Program-made: the position numbers and the translations under genes | Origin: Epiperipatus broadwayi | Lineage: Eukaryota; Onychophora; Udeonychophora; Euonychophora; Peripatidae | NCBI GenBank assembly: GCA_028023455.1 | Contig: JAQFVV010012395.1 | Location: 4,154,001 to 4,218,000 of the forward strand | Length of the DNA stretch: 64,000 bases | Direction of reading: 5' to 3' | Notes under the pieces: generated by a model | What the model saw: only the letters and a program-made list of their open reading frames with translations | Database searches by the model: none | What the model was told of the DNA's origin: nothing | Shown here: positions 1-14,123 of the stretch, in pieces | Layout: every line of letters starts with the position of its first letter | Numbering within the stretch: the stretch's first letter is position 1

Positions 1-1825
1 TAGAAGCAATTAAAATGTCTTGTATTTTATTCTGTTTATTCATAGGTTATATTGTATAACTTTAAACAAAAAAAAAAAAATCAAACACTTGGTTTATTCC
101 ATTACATACATTTTTATATTTTGTTAATAGTGCAATCATGTTAGGGTTTGCATTAAATAATATTATCATAAAATTTGTTAAGAATTAAATATTTTGGTGT
201 GTAATAATATATTAGATTTTTTTTACTCATTCTGGTTTTCTTAGATTTGAACTGCAGTATGGATTATGGATCAAATATGAGTTTTTAGCTAAAGAATGCA
301 TCTAAGGAAAAGCTATTTAGTAAACATGTAAAAAGATAATACAATATAATAATAAAAAAAGAGAAAGATATTATTTTAAAAAATTAGCACGACATAGGGA
401 TTGATCCCAGAACTCACATTTAAAAGGCAGCCAATCTACCAGTACTCTAAATTGAAAAACATATTTAAACTCTATAAAATATTATTGATAAAGATAATTT
501 TATCATATGTAGAATTACTGTAGTTATGAGTCAATATTTTTAAAATAAGTTTTATTTTTAAATAAATTATTAATAATAATATGCTACTTTTTATATAAAT
601 TAGAATATTTAAATAAAAATGATTGGGAAATCTAAACATTTTCATTTACATATAAATTTTATTAATTATGCTGTTGAAAGTGCATTGGCCTGTTCGGTTT
701 TGTGCAATGGTAAAATATATATGAAATATATTTTGTGGCTAGAGCAACTGCCCCAATAAGTTTAAATAAAGAAATAGTCCTTTTGTATTTAAATAATAAA
801 TATTTACAATAAGAATGTGTTTCTAGGAATAAAGTGATTTGGAAACCTAAGCATTTACCTATGTTTTATTAATTATCATGACAAAATGGTGTCGGTCTAT
901 TCGGTTTAGCATAATAATAAGAGTATATACATAATGTATTTTGAGCTTGTGTCTAAAAATTTGAAGCCTTGGTAATTGTCACAAATAAGTTTAAGTAAAG
1001 AAATATTCCTCTTATATTTATATAAAAAATATTTAACCTCAGAACATATTTCTAATGATGAAATGATTTGAAAAATATAAACAATTTTATTTATATACAA
1101 ATTTTATTAATTATCTTAATGTCTTAGTGCCCAGTGATAAAGCACCTTTATGCCTCACACAACCTGTACACCCATATGTGGTGGGCCCTGTTCTCACCAG
1201 ATGTAATTCATTCAATGTTGGATGCATATATAAAAACATACACATATATGCACATTCTTATATAAAATTATTAATCAGGTTATTAGTACATTACTTTAAT
1301 TGTAAATAAAAATTCTTAAAAGAAAACTTTATCTTTAACAGTCCAGTTTGAAACTTCATTTAAAAGTCTTTGCCTTTTTCTTCGTTTAAAAATATTTAAG
1401 AAAGATTTCTGATTGACTTTTTTTAATTCCAAAATAAAATTTTCTGGAGACTAACTAGTCATTTACTTTCATTTTCTTTAGGATAATTTAGACAAAAGTT
1501 ATTTATTTTTAAAATGCATAAATTAAATATTTAACTTTAATTGCAAAGTTAAGTGTTTAAAATAATGTCATTTTCAATAGATATTTTCTACTGACCAGCT
1601 AATACATCTGTTTGTGAACTAAATCTCCTGCATACATAGTATATATTTGTCCTTCTTCGAATACAGATGAAACAGCATTTGTGCAAAATGTACCTGTAAG
1701 CTCGCTAGTACTGGAATCTCTCAGAAAGTTGGGCTATTCTAATCATGTCCTTAATAAGAGTAGTAGACTGTCTTATTGACATTTTTAAGTTAGGCATTTT
1801 CAGTTTCTGTAGTTTAATAGAATTC

Positions 1826-1920
1826 AGACAGGTAAGCAGTCTAGTATATGCATATGGGCTATGAACCTCAGAAAAACTGTCCCTTACTTCTACATGAGTT
1901 CAAACTTGACCAACATGAAA
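1826..1920 (+). repeat. old dispersed repeat, family R5
   Basis: The block TATGGGCTATG followed by a CAGAAAA run, then CTTCTACATGAG and a CAAACTTGACCAACATG segment, realigns by eye with 38392-38480, where the same order of words occurs. This looks like two old copies of one dispersed repeat, roughly two thirds identical. Ends and class are unknown. Confidence 0.4.
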
Positions 1921-2573
1921 CTAGCTGCAGTTAACTTTCACTCTGTATGCCTTCTTTTTATAATTTAATAATGTAGTCGTTTTTTCAAGCCCATACTTTA
2001 TAGTTTATCATAGAATTTGAAAACAAGTTAATTAAGAAAGTTTTGCCTTTTTTTTTTTTTTTAATCTTGGTCAAAAAAAAAAAAACAAGTTATTAACTCT
2101 TTTTCATTTACATTAATCAAAACCAATTTTTTAAGTAAACATTTTCTTAATACTTCAAACAAAAATAGATTGTAGAATTTAAAATTAAAATATATTATAA
2201 AAATTAAATTGATTTCCAAAATAATTTACATTTATCAAAAGTAGTTTTAATTAAGAAAAAATTTCTTACTTAATCCAATTAAAAATAGATAGGTAAAATT
2301 TATAATTACTGTCTACTATAAAATAAAACCAATTAGATTTTTTATTATTATTATCAAAATCTGAATTAAATAAAACATTAAATAGACCTTTTTTATGTTT
2401 GATTTAAGTTTATAATATTTTCAAATATCAAACTTATTATTTAATCATTAATCTATTATTCCAGTGTATATATTTTAAATAAATACAAGAAATTTTGTTT
2501 GTGCTCATATTTACTTTTTTTTTTCAAACTTTATATATATGGACACCCACTACTGTGTTGGTCCATGTTATGA

Positions 2574-2684
2574 GACATTGCTATCTCAATATATATATAT
2601 ATAAAGTCAAACTTGAAATTATTTATATGTTATATAGACATTGCTATCTCAATATATATATATATAAAGTCAAACTTGAAATTA
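2574..2684 (+). repeat. tandem duplication, 63-bp period
   Basis: A 48-bp segment starting GACATTGCTATCTCAA and containing an (AT)n run, then AAGTCAAACTTGAAATTA, occurs at 2574-2621 and identically at 2637-2684. The copies are exact, so the duplication is recent or conserved by slippage and gene conversion. Confidence 0.85.
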
Positions 2685-4120
2685 AGATCTTTAGAATTTT
2701 TTTAAAGAGAAGAAAATCAAACAAAATTATATTAATATAGATTAAAATTATTATTAATATATATATATTCATCTGTTTTTTATATTCTAAAGTATATATA
2801 AATATATATAATTATGTGATGTGTTAGTATTTGTATTGTAATCTGAATAATTAGTGATATGCTTTTAAAACGTCAGTCACCAAACTGCAACCTAAAAGAA
2901 AAGATTGACAACCACAATAATGTCAGTATACAGCTGCAAATGATAAAGCTGTGCTCAATGGGTTTATAAAATAAGTGACATATGTGACAATAAAAAGGTA
3001 TATAGGGGAAGTGTTATAATAAAATGTAAAAATACAAAATAATACTATTAATAAATCAAGAGGAGGAGAAATCTCAACTCACTCTAGCATAAATAAAAGA
3101 ATCGTAATATTGTGAACATATACCATTAAGGTTACATTTAAATTTCTTTTTTCTACCAAGAACTAATACAACTATCAATTTTTTATTCAGCTTCTAATAA
3201 TCTTCTCAGCATCTTATTGCTTTGATCAGATAAAACATTATTTAATGCTTATAAAATGTAAAATGTTCTTTGAAAATCTATGCCACTTAAGATCTATCTT
3301 CGAATGTAAAATTTTAATAGTATTGTTCATGAAATTATATTAAGGTATCTCAGAGTCATGTGGTTTCATAAATTTTTCTAACTAGATTTACTCAATGTTG
3401 AATGAAATCCTAGTTAATAAAATAATTAAGACATACACTTCCCCTAAGTTAGTGTATTAATATAATTATGACAATTACAATATTATTACTAACTTAAATA
3501 CATTAAAACATGATCTCTTAATTTTAGAATAAAATAATAAACAATATATGATTACACTCAAATATTAAGAATGGGTAAGGGATTTTGTAGCCATCCTAAA
3601 CATCCTAGAATAAATCTACTTAACATCTAAATATGAACTAGGTTCTTGTAAAATTAAATTTTATCATAAAATAATATTTTCAAATATAAAAATAATTCTA
3701 AAGTAAACATGTATAGGAATTTTAAATAAACAAATCAAATTAGCTAAATTGATCCAAATTATCAAATCAAATTATAATTCTTTATTAATTCAAAATACGT
3801 CTTTCTTAGATGTTATACTAATGCTTAAATAATTCAATAAAGTGACTCTTAGCTTTAATGTTCGTGTAATCTTTTAGCAAATAGGCTTAAAATAATTATA
3901 TAATATTTTATAAATATTTAAATTTTTAATCAATATTTGAAATGATTTATATTTGGTTAATGTATGAAAATTTTTTTAAATAATAACAACAAATATTTAT
4001 TTACAGAAAAACAAATCAAAAATATAAATAATATTTGAGTCCACATAACCAAAAGTTTTCATAATGTTATTTCCTCAAAATTTATGTCAGAAGAATCAAA
4101 ATTTTTTATCATGTTTTATT

Positions 4121-4273
4121 TAATATATAGGGTATATGAGCACAGACTTTCACACGACCCACCATTTATCACTCTATCTCATATCACTCTTACACTTGAA
4201 CACATATATGTCGAAAAGATAAAGTCTGTGCTCATATACCCTATATATTACATATAATAAGGCTGTATTTCAG
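4121..4273 (+). mobile_element. R1 foldback element, 153 bp, with 15-bp target duplication
   Basis: The element has perfect 30-bp inverted arms (4121-4150 and 4221-4250) containing GGTATATGAGCACAGACTTT. A further 23 bp after the right arm ends in TTTCAG. The 15-bp sequence TTATCATGTTTTATT lies on both sides (4106-4120 and 4274-4288), which marks it as an inserted unit. The sequence belongs to the same family as copies at 9.3, 14.1, 16.1, 22.5 and 49.9 kb. Variable duplication length (15 bp here, 9 bp at 14.1 kb) fits target-primed retroposition better than a cut-and-paste transposase. There is no coding potential. Confidence 0.85.
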
Positions 4274-4288
4274 TTATCATGTTTTATT

Positions 4289-5825
4289 AAAAATAAATTC
4301 AATTGGATTAATCAAAAATAATCCAGAAAATTAAAATAAAACTTCTATTGTTTAATTATCAAAAAGTTCTCACTTATCAATGCATTCATATAATGATAAT
4401 AACCTTCATATAAGTAGTGTTCCCTTTATAAATATTTAACATACTCAATAATAATAGCTTACCAATTCACTGATGGAGTGGTGAGACAGATCTATATTGT
4501 TTATTTATGCCTAAAATAAACTTTAAATTTTTTAAAAATAATTATCACACTTTGTCCTGATAATTAGCAAAGCTCAAATATAGGACATACATATTTACAA
4601 TGTATTATTCACATTTAAGTGAACCAAGAATAGTATAGAAGTAAAGTAGAATTCCTCAATACTTTGATAAAACCACTAAAAATACCAGATAAAACCATGA
4701 TAAATATTGCACATGCTTTATTAAACATTCTACAAATTACAAACAAAATCTATCTTCAAATAATTAAGTAAGGCAAAGTAAAAATATGTTGGCATAGCTC
4801 ATAAGAATGCATCTACTTTTGAGGGCTAATAAAGGATCTAGGACTTTGCCACTAGTCAGGAAAAATAATGAGAATGCATATCAGGGACAAAACATTAAAT
4901 GAGAATTACCTTAAAAATATAGAGCCTAAGCTATAATTTTCAAAAATATAAGCTATGAGCATACAAAACCTAGCAAGACAATAAATAATAAAAGAGATAC
5001 GAAATTCTACCATCTCTTTTGAAAAATAAGCTAGCAAAATAATGATAGAGATTAACACTGCCATCTTTAAATATACTGGCATATAAAATCACTTCTGAAT
5101 TAGAGAGAGAATAAATATGAAATAATAATTAAAGCTAAATATGGTTCTATTAACATTAGGCAATAAATAATGGTAAAATGAATAATAAAAACATACATCT
5201 ATTTATTCAGCTTACAGCATAACAATATACCTTCATAAGTAAATAATCATATGTAAAAAGGAAACATACTATTTTAAAATATGCAAATATAATAAAGTAC
5301 TAGTCTGAGAACTTTAACCTATATAATATTTTAAAACATAGCATATACAATGTGAAAATAATATGCATATAAATAAGACATAGTATGCAAAATCATAATA
5401 CAAATAAATTCAACCCTTTATCATTAAATAAATAAATTAAAGAACAGAACATCTTGTGGATAGAAAACATATCCATCATATAATACAATATAACTATGAT
5501 ATTAAAATCTATAGTATAACTATGAAATGTCGAACTTGTTTTTTTTATATATTCTTAGTAAGATTTCAAATAATTCTGCTAGCAAATATAGAATAAATTT
5601 ATGCCCATTCATTCAATACATTCATGAATTTAAATTATGATAAACATTCATGATATTAGAGTAAATATTTCTCAAGTTCTTGAATTCAGGTTTCTAAATT
5701 AATCCATTATACAAATTATTCTAATTTTGTAATAGTAATGTGAATATAGTACAATAGAGCACGTCTGATAAATAGAATTTGTCAAACATTATTAAATATT
5801 CAATTCAAATATTATATTCATGACC
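4289..5825. other. A+T-rich spacer, nothing recognised
   Basis: No gene, RNA gene or repeat arm was recognised here. Base composition is uniformly A+T-rich. Confidence 0.5.
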
Positions 5826-6010
5826 ACAGCAGTCTCCATAGCAATATTTGAATGGAATCCAAGTTTCCCCTTTGATGATGGCCACAAGCCAGAAACTACT
5901 CTGGGGATATTGGATGAGTAGGCACTAGATAGGGATTTTATGCACAAGCCTTCTGGCATCCATTGATTACTCTGGTTGACACAGGGTGGCACTACTTTAT
6001 GGAGTTTTGC
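5826..6010 (+). mobile_element. R2 ribozyme-bearing retroposon, decayed copy
   Basis: This is the plus-sense copy of family R2. It contains in order the hammerhead-like block (5866-5907), GGATATTGGATGAGTAGGCA, CACTAGATAGGGATTTTATG, CTTCTGGCATCCATTGATTA, then a GGTGGCACTACT block and the terminal GGAGTTTTGCC. The order matches the reverse complements of the copies at 15.3 and 28.4 kb, so this is one family in both orientations. The overlapping 66-codon minus-strand frame is a chance reading of the repeat. Confidence 0.8.
5866..5907 (+). ncRNA. degenerate hammerhead ribozyme
   Basis: The hammerhead layout is recognisable: a CCCC stem I strand, TTGATGA in place of CTGATGA, a perfect 4-bp stem II (TGGC, loop CACAA, GCCA), GAA, ACTACTC in place of ACTAGTC, and a GGGG stem I partner. 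C3 has become T, and the stem III/cleavage-site sequence is altered, so this copy should not cleave. It is useful because it keeps the best stem II of the family. Confidence 0.65.
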
Positions 6011-9000
6011 CTTGTTTAGGGAAGAAACAACTTGAAGGTTTTAAAATATTTTTGCAGGCATTGTAAAATAATTAAAATGTAGAAAAGTTATTAAGTTCAT
6101 TAAATATAATGTCTTTCTTACACATATATTTTATATTTTGTTTTATAAAATTTATAACTTTTGAATTTCGTAATATTTATCAAACAGTTTGCTGCAAGTT
6201 GATTTTTTTATTACCCTGCTTGGAGAAATACTATTTTTTCTTCCAAAGGGGAGAAAATGGAAATAGTCATAATAAGTGAGTTCATTTGTTTGTGCTATCA
6301 GAAATTAACAATATAATGTCTTTTATTTAAATGAGCCCAAATACATTTTATCAAAATCTAGAAATGTTATTAATTTAAATTTTCTTTTGTAGACTTAAAT
6401 CATTTGTAAACATCTGAATGTAAGTTATATCAAAATATAGTTCTTATTTTGAATTTTATTTTATTCTAGGTAAATAAATTCTAGACAATTTGACATAAAT
6501 GAATATTCTTAAAAAAATATTAAGAAATTATTAATACTTTATATATTGTTCTAGCCAATAAGAAAATTAAATATTCCATGACAACTTTAATTACAACACA
6601 GATGTTCAATTGGAGTTTGAAACTGATGATTGATCTTAAGTCATGATAATGTCAATAACAATAATTTTTGAAATTTTCCAATGCAGTAAATTTAAAAGAT
6701 AATATTGTAAACATTGTAACAATGAAATATATTATCATTAAAGCTGGCAGGTATAAATATTTTAGTTCTTTTTGGTGTTTCAGTTTAGATAAGTGTTCCT
6801 AAATAATTTTAATTCAACCTAACATACTGAGCTTAAAAAAATAATAAAATTTAAAGAAAATTACACTTTTTAAAATTTTAAATATGACTGCTACAAATTA
6901 AACAATTGAAGTGAAGTGAGAAAAGTGTGTGATTATTGATTGTCAGATGTCAGTCTCACCTTATGTACTATTAGTCATATGACCATTTTATAAGATTGTT
7001 TATTAACCCTTTAACCTATAACCTCTTCCCTGATTAGTTTGAATCCTTGACCTATTTATCACTAGGGGAAGTTGTTAATCAAAAATTAATTAATATTCAA
7101 TTTTATAATAAATTTTTGACTAGACAACTTAATTAATTGAAAACACTTCCTGGTTGAAGATGAAATAATTAATTAAAAGTTATTAAATACCAGGATAAAA
7201 CAAAAATATTACATAATTAAAATTTATATTACATTTCAATAAAATAAAATAAATATTACAAATAATATTTAGCACATTTATTTACTGCTATTTAAATCTA
7301 GACAAGTCACAGAATAGATTTTAAAACTATCTTTTAAAAATATTTTAAAATAAATAATGTTAAAACAAATATATGTATTCATTCATTCAACATTTATTCA
7401 CTTATTAAAATATCCTGTTTTAATTACTAGCTTTATTAAATTCTTTCTAATCAAATTAGTGTAAAATGTTTAACTAGAATATTATGTGTTAATATTAAAA
7501 TGAATTAAAATAGTATAGCTTTAGATTTAAATACCAGAAAACCAAAATATAGGGTTTAAACCTGGTTTTTCAATCTTAAAAATTAATACAATCTTTTTGA
7601 AACATTTTAACAGTTAAAATAACACTAAATTAGCATTATTAATTTAAAAGTGCATCATTTATCATTGGCATTACTGGCTATTTAAATATTTAAATACCTT
7701 AGCATCTTAAACATTTACTTAAGTTAAAACTCTTATTAGTCAAGCTATGTAAAAATTATTTTGCAGATGTACAACAGATAAAATACTGATATAACAGCTT
7801 TCAGGTAAAAATTATGGCAGTACTAGCAACAATTTATTCATAATAAAATTAAACTATACAATTATTTTTTTAGATGTATTGGCACAAAATTTGACTTAAC
7901 ATTTAGCCTCTGCCAAAGCTTATAGTACTATATTAATAAGGTACTTATGTATTAGTCCACTAGTAAGATTTCATAAATGTATTAGTTTGGTGATAACTTT
8001 CCAACCTTGTGATTTCATAAAACAACATCTCTATGGGATTTTCTGACAAACTTAATCCATCAATTTTGATAAATAAGGATAAGTAACTCTATTTAGTACA
8101 AAATGGCAACCTATAGCTTTATTTAATGGAAATAAATAAAAGCTTATTTATGTTTTGAATTGAATCAAGTTATTTGCAAAAATGATAAGAACTAATCTTA
8201 TTTTGTACAAATGTGATAATTTATAGTTTTATTTACTGGAAATAAATAAAGACTTATTTACTTCAGGGTTTTTTCCTGTGAGAGATAATGTTACAACAAC
8301 TAAATGTTTTGCAATATACATTTATTCCAATAAAAAAGAAAAGCAAAAGATTGTTTCTTACAATCACTGGAATGGACTGAAGTTTTTATGTACTGCAAAA
8401 TGCAAATGAAAGCATAGTTATGATTTATATGAAAATATTTATATCCAGCAGCTTGTAAGTCATCATTTTTGTAGGATTTTGCATTTTTCTCAGGATAACA
8501 TACTACAAGCACAAACTTCTCACAAATAGTTATTCTAGTATACGACCATCTTTTGAAAGCAGTGGATGACTGTATCATCATTAGTATCAGGCAGTTCCCA
8601 AATTTTAATTATTTCATTGGATAAAAAAGTTGTTCAAAAAATTTACTTGGCAGGAATTAAAACTGGACAGTAAATCATGTGTGAACCTTACTTTAGCAGT
8701 CAACCCAGCATTTTTTCATGACATTCACAGCATACTTTAAATTATAAAATTAGCAGAAAAACCAACATTTTGACTAATAACTTTCTTCTGATTGGAATAT
8801 TATCTAATATTCACTTAAAAAATTTAATTTGTTTCCTTTTTAAAAGACTGTAAATGTGTTTAATTAGATCTTTATACATGTTTGTGCTGGTAACTTTCAT
8901 CACTACCAGACTAATACATAATTACCATCAATAATACTTAAATCATAATAAAATGTAAAATTATATTCCACAATAGTGGGTGGACATTTCATAATTATTA

Positions 9001-9334
9001 AATTTACTAACTGGTAGTGCATCTTTGTGTAACTTTAACAAAGATGTGATGTAAATCCCAGCTAAGCAATTTTTAATATTAACACCATGATAATTTTTAA
9101 TTGTCACATACTCTTATTGGAATTTTTATGAATTAAAGTATTGTGATTGTTTACTGAATAATATCTTTAAATATTATTTATTTATTAATCAACATAATTA
9201 CAAACATTTTCAAGCATATTTAATATTATCATTAAACTTCTTTGTCATTTTCCTTTGAGCTTTAATATATGAATTTTTTCTACAGTACAGGCTTTTTCAT
9301 ACCTGCACTCCAATATGTAATATATGGAGGGTTT
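6011..9334. other. A+T-rich spacer with minor repeats
   Basis: No supportable gene. A diverged direct repeat is visible at about 8083-8150 and 8190-8265, both ending in a GGAAATAAATAAA-type segment. A short imperfect inverted repeat lies at about 7068-7137, and a CATCTTTG/CAAAGATG hairpin at about 9019-9045. The 93-codon minus-strand frame at 8300-8581 has no recognisable motif, and I treat it as chance. Confidence 0.5.
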
Positions 9335-9727
9335 GAACAGACTTTCACATGACCCTCAAATATCCATGCTATCTCATACTTCTGACACACTTGATCACAC
9401 ACATGATAAAAAGATAAATAATTACCAATATATGTATTTCATGCTAAAATCAGCACTCATCAGTTGATCCAGAAATGAAATGGACAGCTGAAGAGTTGTG
9501 GGGTGGAGTGAATTGAAGCATGTCCATTAAAATAAGAAAACTGGCTATCTTAATATAAGCTGAGCATTGGTTGTGTATATGTGTGGAGATGATAATCTGA
9601 ACCAACTAACGAATGCTGATTTAGCATGGAATACCTCTATTGGTGATTATTTATCTTTTTAACATGTGTGTGATCAGGTGCATCAGCAGTCTGAGATAGC
9701 ATGGATATTTGAGGGTCGTGTGAAATA
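9335..9727. mobile_element. R1 foldback element, long imperfect inverted arms
   Basis: The left arm (about 9340-9473) reads as the reverse complement of the right arm (about 9600-9725). Both carry a block reading CACATGACCCTCAAATATCC on one strand, followed by GCTATCTCA and AAAAAGATAAATAAT. The centre (about 9474-9600) holds the GAAGAGTTG, GGAGTGAATTGAAGC and GAGATGATAATCTG words also seen at 22.7 and 49.95 kb. This is therefore a near-complete R1 unit joined to an inverted partial copy. Open frames across it are chance. Confidence 0.75.
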
Positions 9728-12700
9728 TCTTTGAGTTTTGTGTAATATAAATGAAAGTATTGAGAATAATTCAGTGAAACCAGTTGTATGGTGATAGTGT
9801 GGTAATCTAAGTTTACCAAATAATCTGCAATTGTCAACTCATTAAAATCAAATAAGATTTAAATAACTTATTTTTTTAACTTAACTAAAGAATAAAATGT
9901 TTGTTTTCATGCTAGAATTAAAGACTTTTCTTCATTACCCATTTAGATTGTCAGAAATATGTTGATGAGCTTCACATAATTTTAGTTTAATATCGTAATA
10001 TAAGAATTAATAACTATCTTAATAATAGGAATATAATAAATGGTAGGAAAAATATAATATATATTAAACTAAAGAATAAATATGTAATATATCAGAATTT
10101 GAGATGCATTGTTAATTTTTAAAACAATAATGGAAACGTGCATTGTACAATAAATTATAAATCATATAATAATCAAAGAGGGAAAAGCATATATTAGTAA
10201 GCTTTAAAAATTAAAATGTAATCTAAATCAGCCATGGTAATCTTTTGAACATCAGATTAACCTCATGATATAAATTTTTTAAAAAAATGCAAATATTGCA
10301 TTTAGTACAAAACACATCTAAGTCTTATATTACAAAAGTAGAAAAAAAACACTTGTGAATTTTGGTTAGAAGCTTGTGCTTGGGTGAAAATGAAACATGA
10401 AATTTCATTAAAAAGTTATAATGCTGGGATAATTATATTATAAAGAAATTTACTAAAAAACTGCATGCAATCTTAAGGCTGCAAGTTACTCAAGCTTGAT
10501 CTAAATAATTATGAATTGAAATTTGAATTCATTTGTTAGAGTACAAGAAAGTTAATACAATTTGTATACTTTACTTCAAACACTTTATAGCAAAAAAAAT
10601 TATATATATATGCACACACATCTTGATGTTTCAATTGCCCTGCAGTCTTCTTCAGAGCTAATACTATTTCAGTTCCTTGAAAAATTTTTGCTATAAAACG
10701 TTGAAGTAAAGTGTACAAAATGTATTTGTATAAAATATTAATGACATTGTGAAGAAATTTCACATTGTATTTAATTTAATTAATGTGCTAAAATTCTAAT
10801 TGGATGTTTAAAGCATGAAATACAAAGACATACAAGTAATCAATTCTTATTTTAAGTTTTAGAAAAGTTTAATCAAATTTGAAAATGTAAACTTATTTAT
10901 CAAACATTAAATATGAATATAAAATAATTATGATAAAGAATACTCTATTAATCTTTTCAATGTTTACTCTGGAATGACTGTGAATTGGTGTTGCAATTGC
11001 ATATTGTACTTGTTTGGTATTATTTTTTAGTTCCCTCTGCTTTGCAATGTTGTGTTACAAGATTCTATTTTAATTGTGATGAATCTGTAATTTAATTATC
11101 ACTTTTGTTCCTAGATGTCAGGTATAATGAGGAAATAAGAATAGCTGTAAAATGCAAATGCACTGTTCATAATTCATAATTTGTTGTTAATGAAAATGAA
11201 CACTAATATTTTATTTATTTGAAAGTGTCATTTTTACTGCAAAATTATTTACATTGTTTAAACATATTTTTAATATCATATTTAAAATATATTTAATTCT
11301 TGTAATTAATAATGTTTTTTAATTAATGAAAACTCATGTATTATGAAAATAGAAAAGTGTTGTACTTCATGATAGTAAAAGTGCAGAGATAAATATTTTA
11401 TTCTCAATATGATTTTAATATTTTTAAAATATTTAAACTTGTTATTTTTTTTTGTTTTAAAATTGTTTAAATTAATATTTATACTGAAAAAATAATTTAA
11501 TTTTGCTATAAACATTATTCAAACTGAAGGTTATATATATAAAAAATTAATCATCTATTTTAAGCCCTCAACATACTATATCTAATACTCTAGATAATGA
11601 TTAATGAGTAATTTTAATTTATTTAGTAAATAGGTGCAGGTGATCATGTGAAAATTTTATATTATTAATCATTTTATATTGCTTTGTAGGTCATGAGTTG
11701 ATCAATTCTGTAAACTACTTTGCATATTCATGTGATATTCTTAGCTAATGTGAAGAGTTTGTTTAGCATTTAAATTCCAATGGCTGTCCCATACATTCGC
11801 TGTAAATCATGCTTACAATGCATATGCCATTCAATAATCTTTGTTGTGCCAAGTCCAATTTAGTGCAGTAATAGAGTGATGGATTTAAGAGTTTAAGATT
11901 TCTGGATCACATCTTAAATGTCATTTATATTGTTCAAATATCACATGATCTTCTAAATAATAAACCATTTGATTATTTTTATCAAAGTTATAATAGATGA
12001 ATTAGAGCAATGAGTTAGGAAATAAAGAGATATGAAATTTCTTGCTAAGTAATAGTTACTTTAGATGTTATTGTTTGGTAAATTGTTAAAATTAAGATCA
12101 CTTATTATACAACTGGAATGAAATAGTGCTCTAAATTTATTTTATGAAAAGCAGGTTCCATATTTAATAAATAATGTAGTAAAATTACTTACTGTAAAAA
12201 ATATTTTAATACCAACAACAGGTTATGTTAATTGTGTGTTTTTCTATTTCTATCCTTCAGTTATTAATAAATGCTGTTTTGTTTTAGATGACTCATTGAT
12301 TTCATTTATGAAGATTTTAATTATTATTACATAAGAATGTGTAGGTGGTGTGTGTGAATACTATATGCTCACATTGTAAATAGACCTTATTATATTACTG
12401 CCATTTCACATGTGTATGAGTAGAACAGGTGAAATGGTTATGAATTCAAGTAGAAATCAATTATTGATGCATATAAAGCATCACGTGACTTTTTTTGCCA
12501 GTTATGTGTAGACTTTAAATATATTATTCCAGCCATTTTACTTATATTAGTGAGTGGTTACAGTACTGTAGGCTGTAAAATATGTAAAATCTCTAAATAA
12601 AGACATTGTAATGGCAAAAGTACATATAAAGAAAAAATGTGTAGTAAATGAATCCATAATACAAGTTTAAACTACAGCTGCAAAAAAAATGTACCATTAA

Positions 12701-13089
12701 CTGAAAGAAGATCATTTGATTCACTTTTAAGACCTTAAAAGAATTGAGTATGGCAAATTTCTATTGTCCATTCTGTATGATGTTGTTGCAATTCTTATTA
12801 GTATGTGATTATTTGTGTAGTAAATGAAGATGGATATGCTGCTCGCCAAGATGATCAGCCAGTGTGGTAGCTCTGAGTTTAAAATTAAGAGATTTGCAAT
12901 CTTTCTTTTCAGTTGCCTGATAGTTTTTAATTGAAATATCGGTTAAGTTTTCTTGAAAGTAAGATGAATGTGTGTATGTGTGAATGATCTAATTTGTTTT
13001 TTTAATTGACACAATTATGTCAGCTTATATCCCTTATTCCCAGCAGGATAGCCAAGGCAGCAGTTGGCTGCCAAAGATTTCCTCTGATT
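9728..13089. other. A+T-rich spacer around one small foldback
   Basis: No gene is supportable. Apart from the foldback at 10554-10725, I see only A+T-rich sequence. Local composition becomes slightly more balanced from about 12830 towards the LINE at 13.1 kb. Confidence 0.5.
10554..10725. repeat. small foldback element
   Basis: Arms of about 45 bp (10554-10600 and 10683-10725) pair around a central region with (AT)n and a CTTCTTCAGAGCTA motif. The left arm has TACTTTACTTCAAACACTTT then ATAGCAAAAA; the right arm has the imperfect complement TTTTTGCTATAAAACGTTGA then AGTAAAGTG. It resembles the foldback at 28.0 kb in layout but not clearly in sequence. Confidence 0.7.
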
Positions 13090-14123
13090 GCAGATCTATG
13101 CTATATTCCATAACCTTTTATTAAGGGTAATACAATTGCAAATCACTTTCAAATGAAGGAAAATTGCAAGAATCGTCTAATATTAAATGAGGCATTGATG
13201 AACTTAGTGAAGTTACAAGAAAAGATGAAAAGGCAATTAATTTAAAAAGTGGATATGGATTTTTTTACAAAGGCACAAATGGAATGGGATTTATTATAAA
13301 TAAAAAATAGAAGATAAATGCTGTGGAGATTAATGGTATATCCAGACAGAGTGACAAGATTAATTATTCAATTTAACGAAAGATACCAAATACAAATAAT
13401 TCAGGTTTATGCCCCAACAATTTTTTATTGTGACAAAAAAATACAAAATTTTTATGTGGATATACAAAAATGCCATTTTAAAATTGTCGTATGAGATTTT
13501 AGTGATAGAATTAGTAAATAATTGAAATATGAAAATGCTGTGGGTAATTTGGATATGACGATAGAAATGAGAGAGGACTCACACTTATGGAGTTTGTAAA
13601 AAAAAAAGCTGCATGTTATAAATTCTTTTTATATTTTTTTAGAGAAAAATTATAAAAGAAAATGTATCTCAAACATCAAATAAAGATAAAGCAGAATTAG
13701 ATTATATTTTGACTAACAGAAAAGATATTTCAAGATTATAATGATCTTAATCAATCCAATACAGGAAGTGATCATCAATTACTGAGATATATGATATACG
13801 ATACATATTAATGCAAAACGAGAGACAAAGACTATTAAGAAAGTCACTATTAACAATTGATATTTCTAATTGTCAGAAACACTCTGTAATAAATACTCTA
13901 ATGAATTTAATTAAAATATTGCTGGACTCTGAATATGGTTCAGATTTGACTGAAATCAATAACAAGATAACTGATACACTTATTAAAAAATGCAACAAAG
14001 ATAGCTGGTGCAAAAAGCAGCAATTTACCAATAAATTTTCTACTAACACAATAGAAGTATGAAGAAAAGAAGAAATATTAAGATTTTTTAAATGATTTTC
14101 TAAAAATAATTTAATATCTATAG

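Larger units (their letters stand above)
1..4105. other. A+T-rich spacer without a supportable gene
   Basis: This stretch is very A+T-rich, with short homopolymer runs and no open frame that looks coding. The short open frames near 906-1309 and 2495-2740 have the composition of translated A+T-rich noise (Ile, Tyr, Lys, Leu). The only structure I see is a 63-bp tandem duplication at 2.6 kb and an old repeat near 1.8 kb, both listed separately. Confidence 0.6.

Noticed and set aside
8300-8581. 93-codon minus-strand frame as a gene
   Set aside because: No recognisable motif, no promoter or splice context, and composition close to the flanking spacer.
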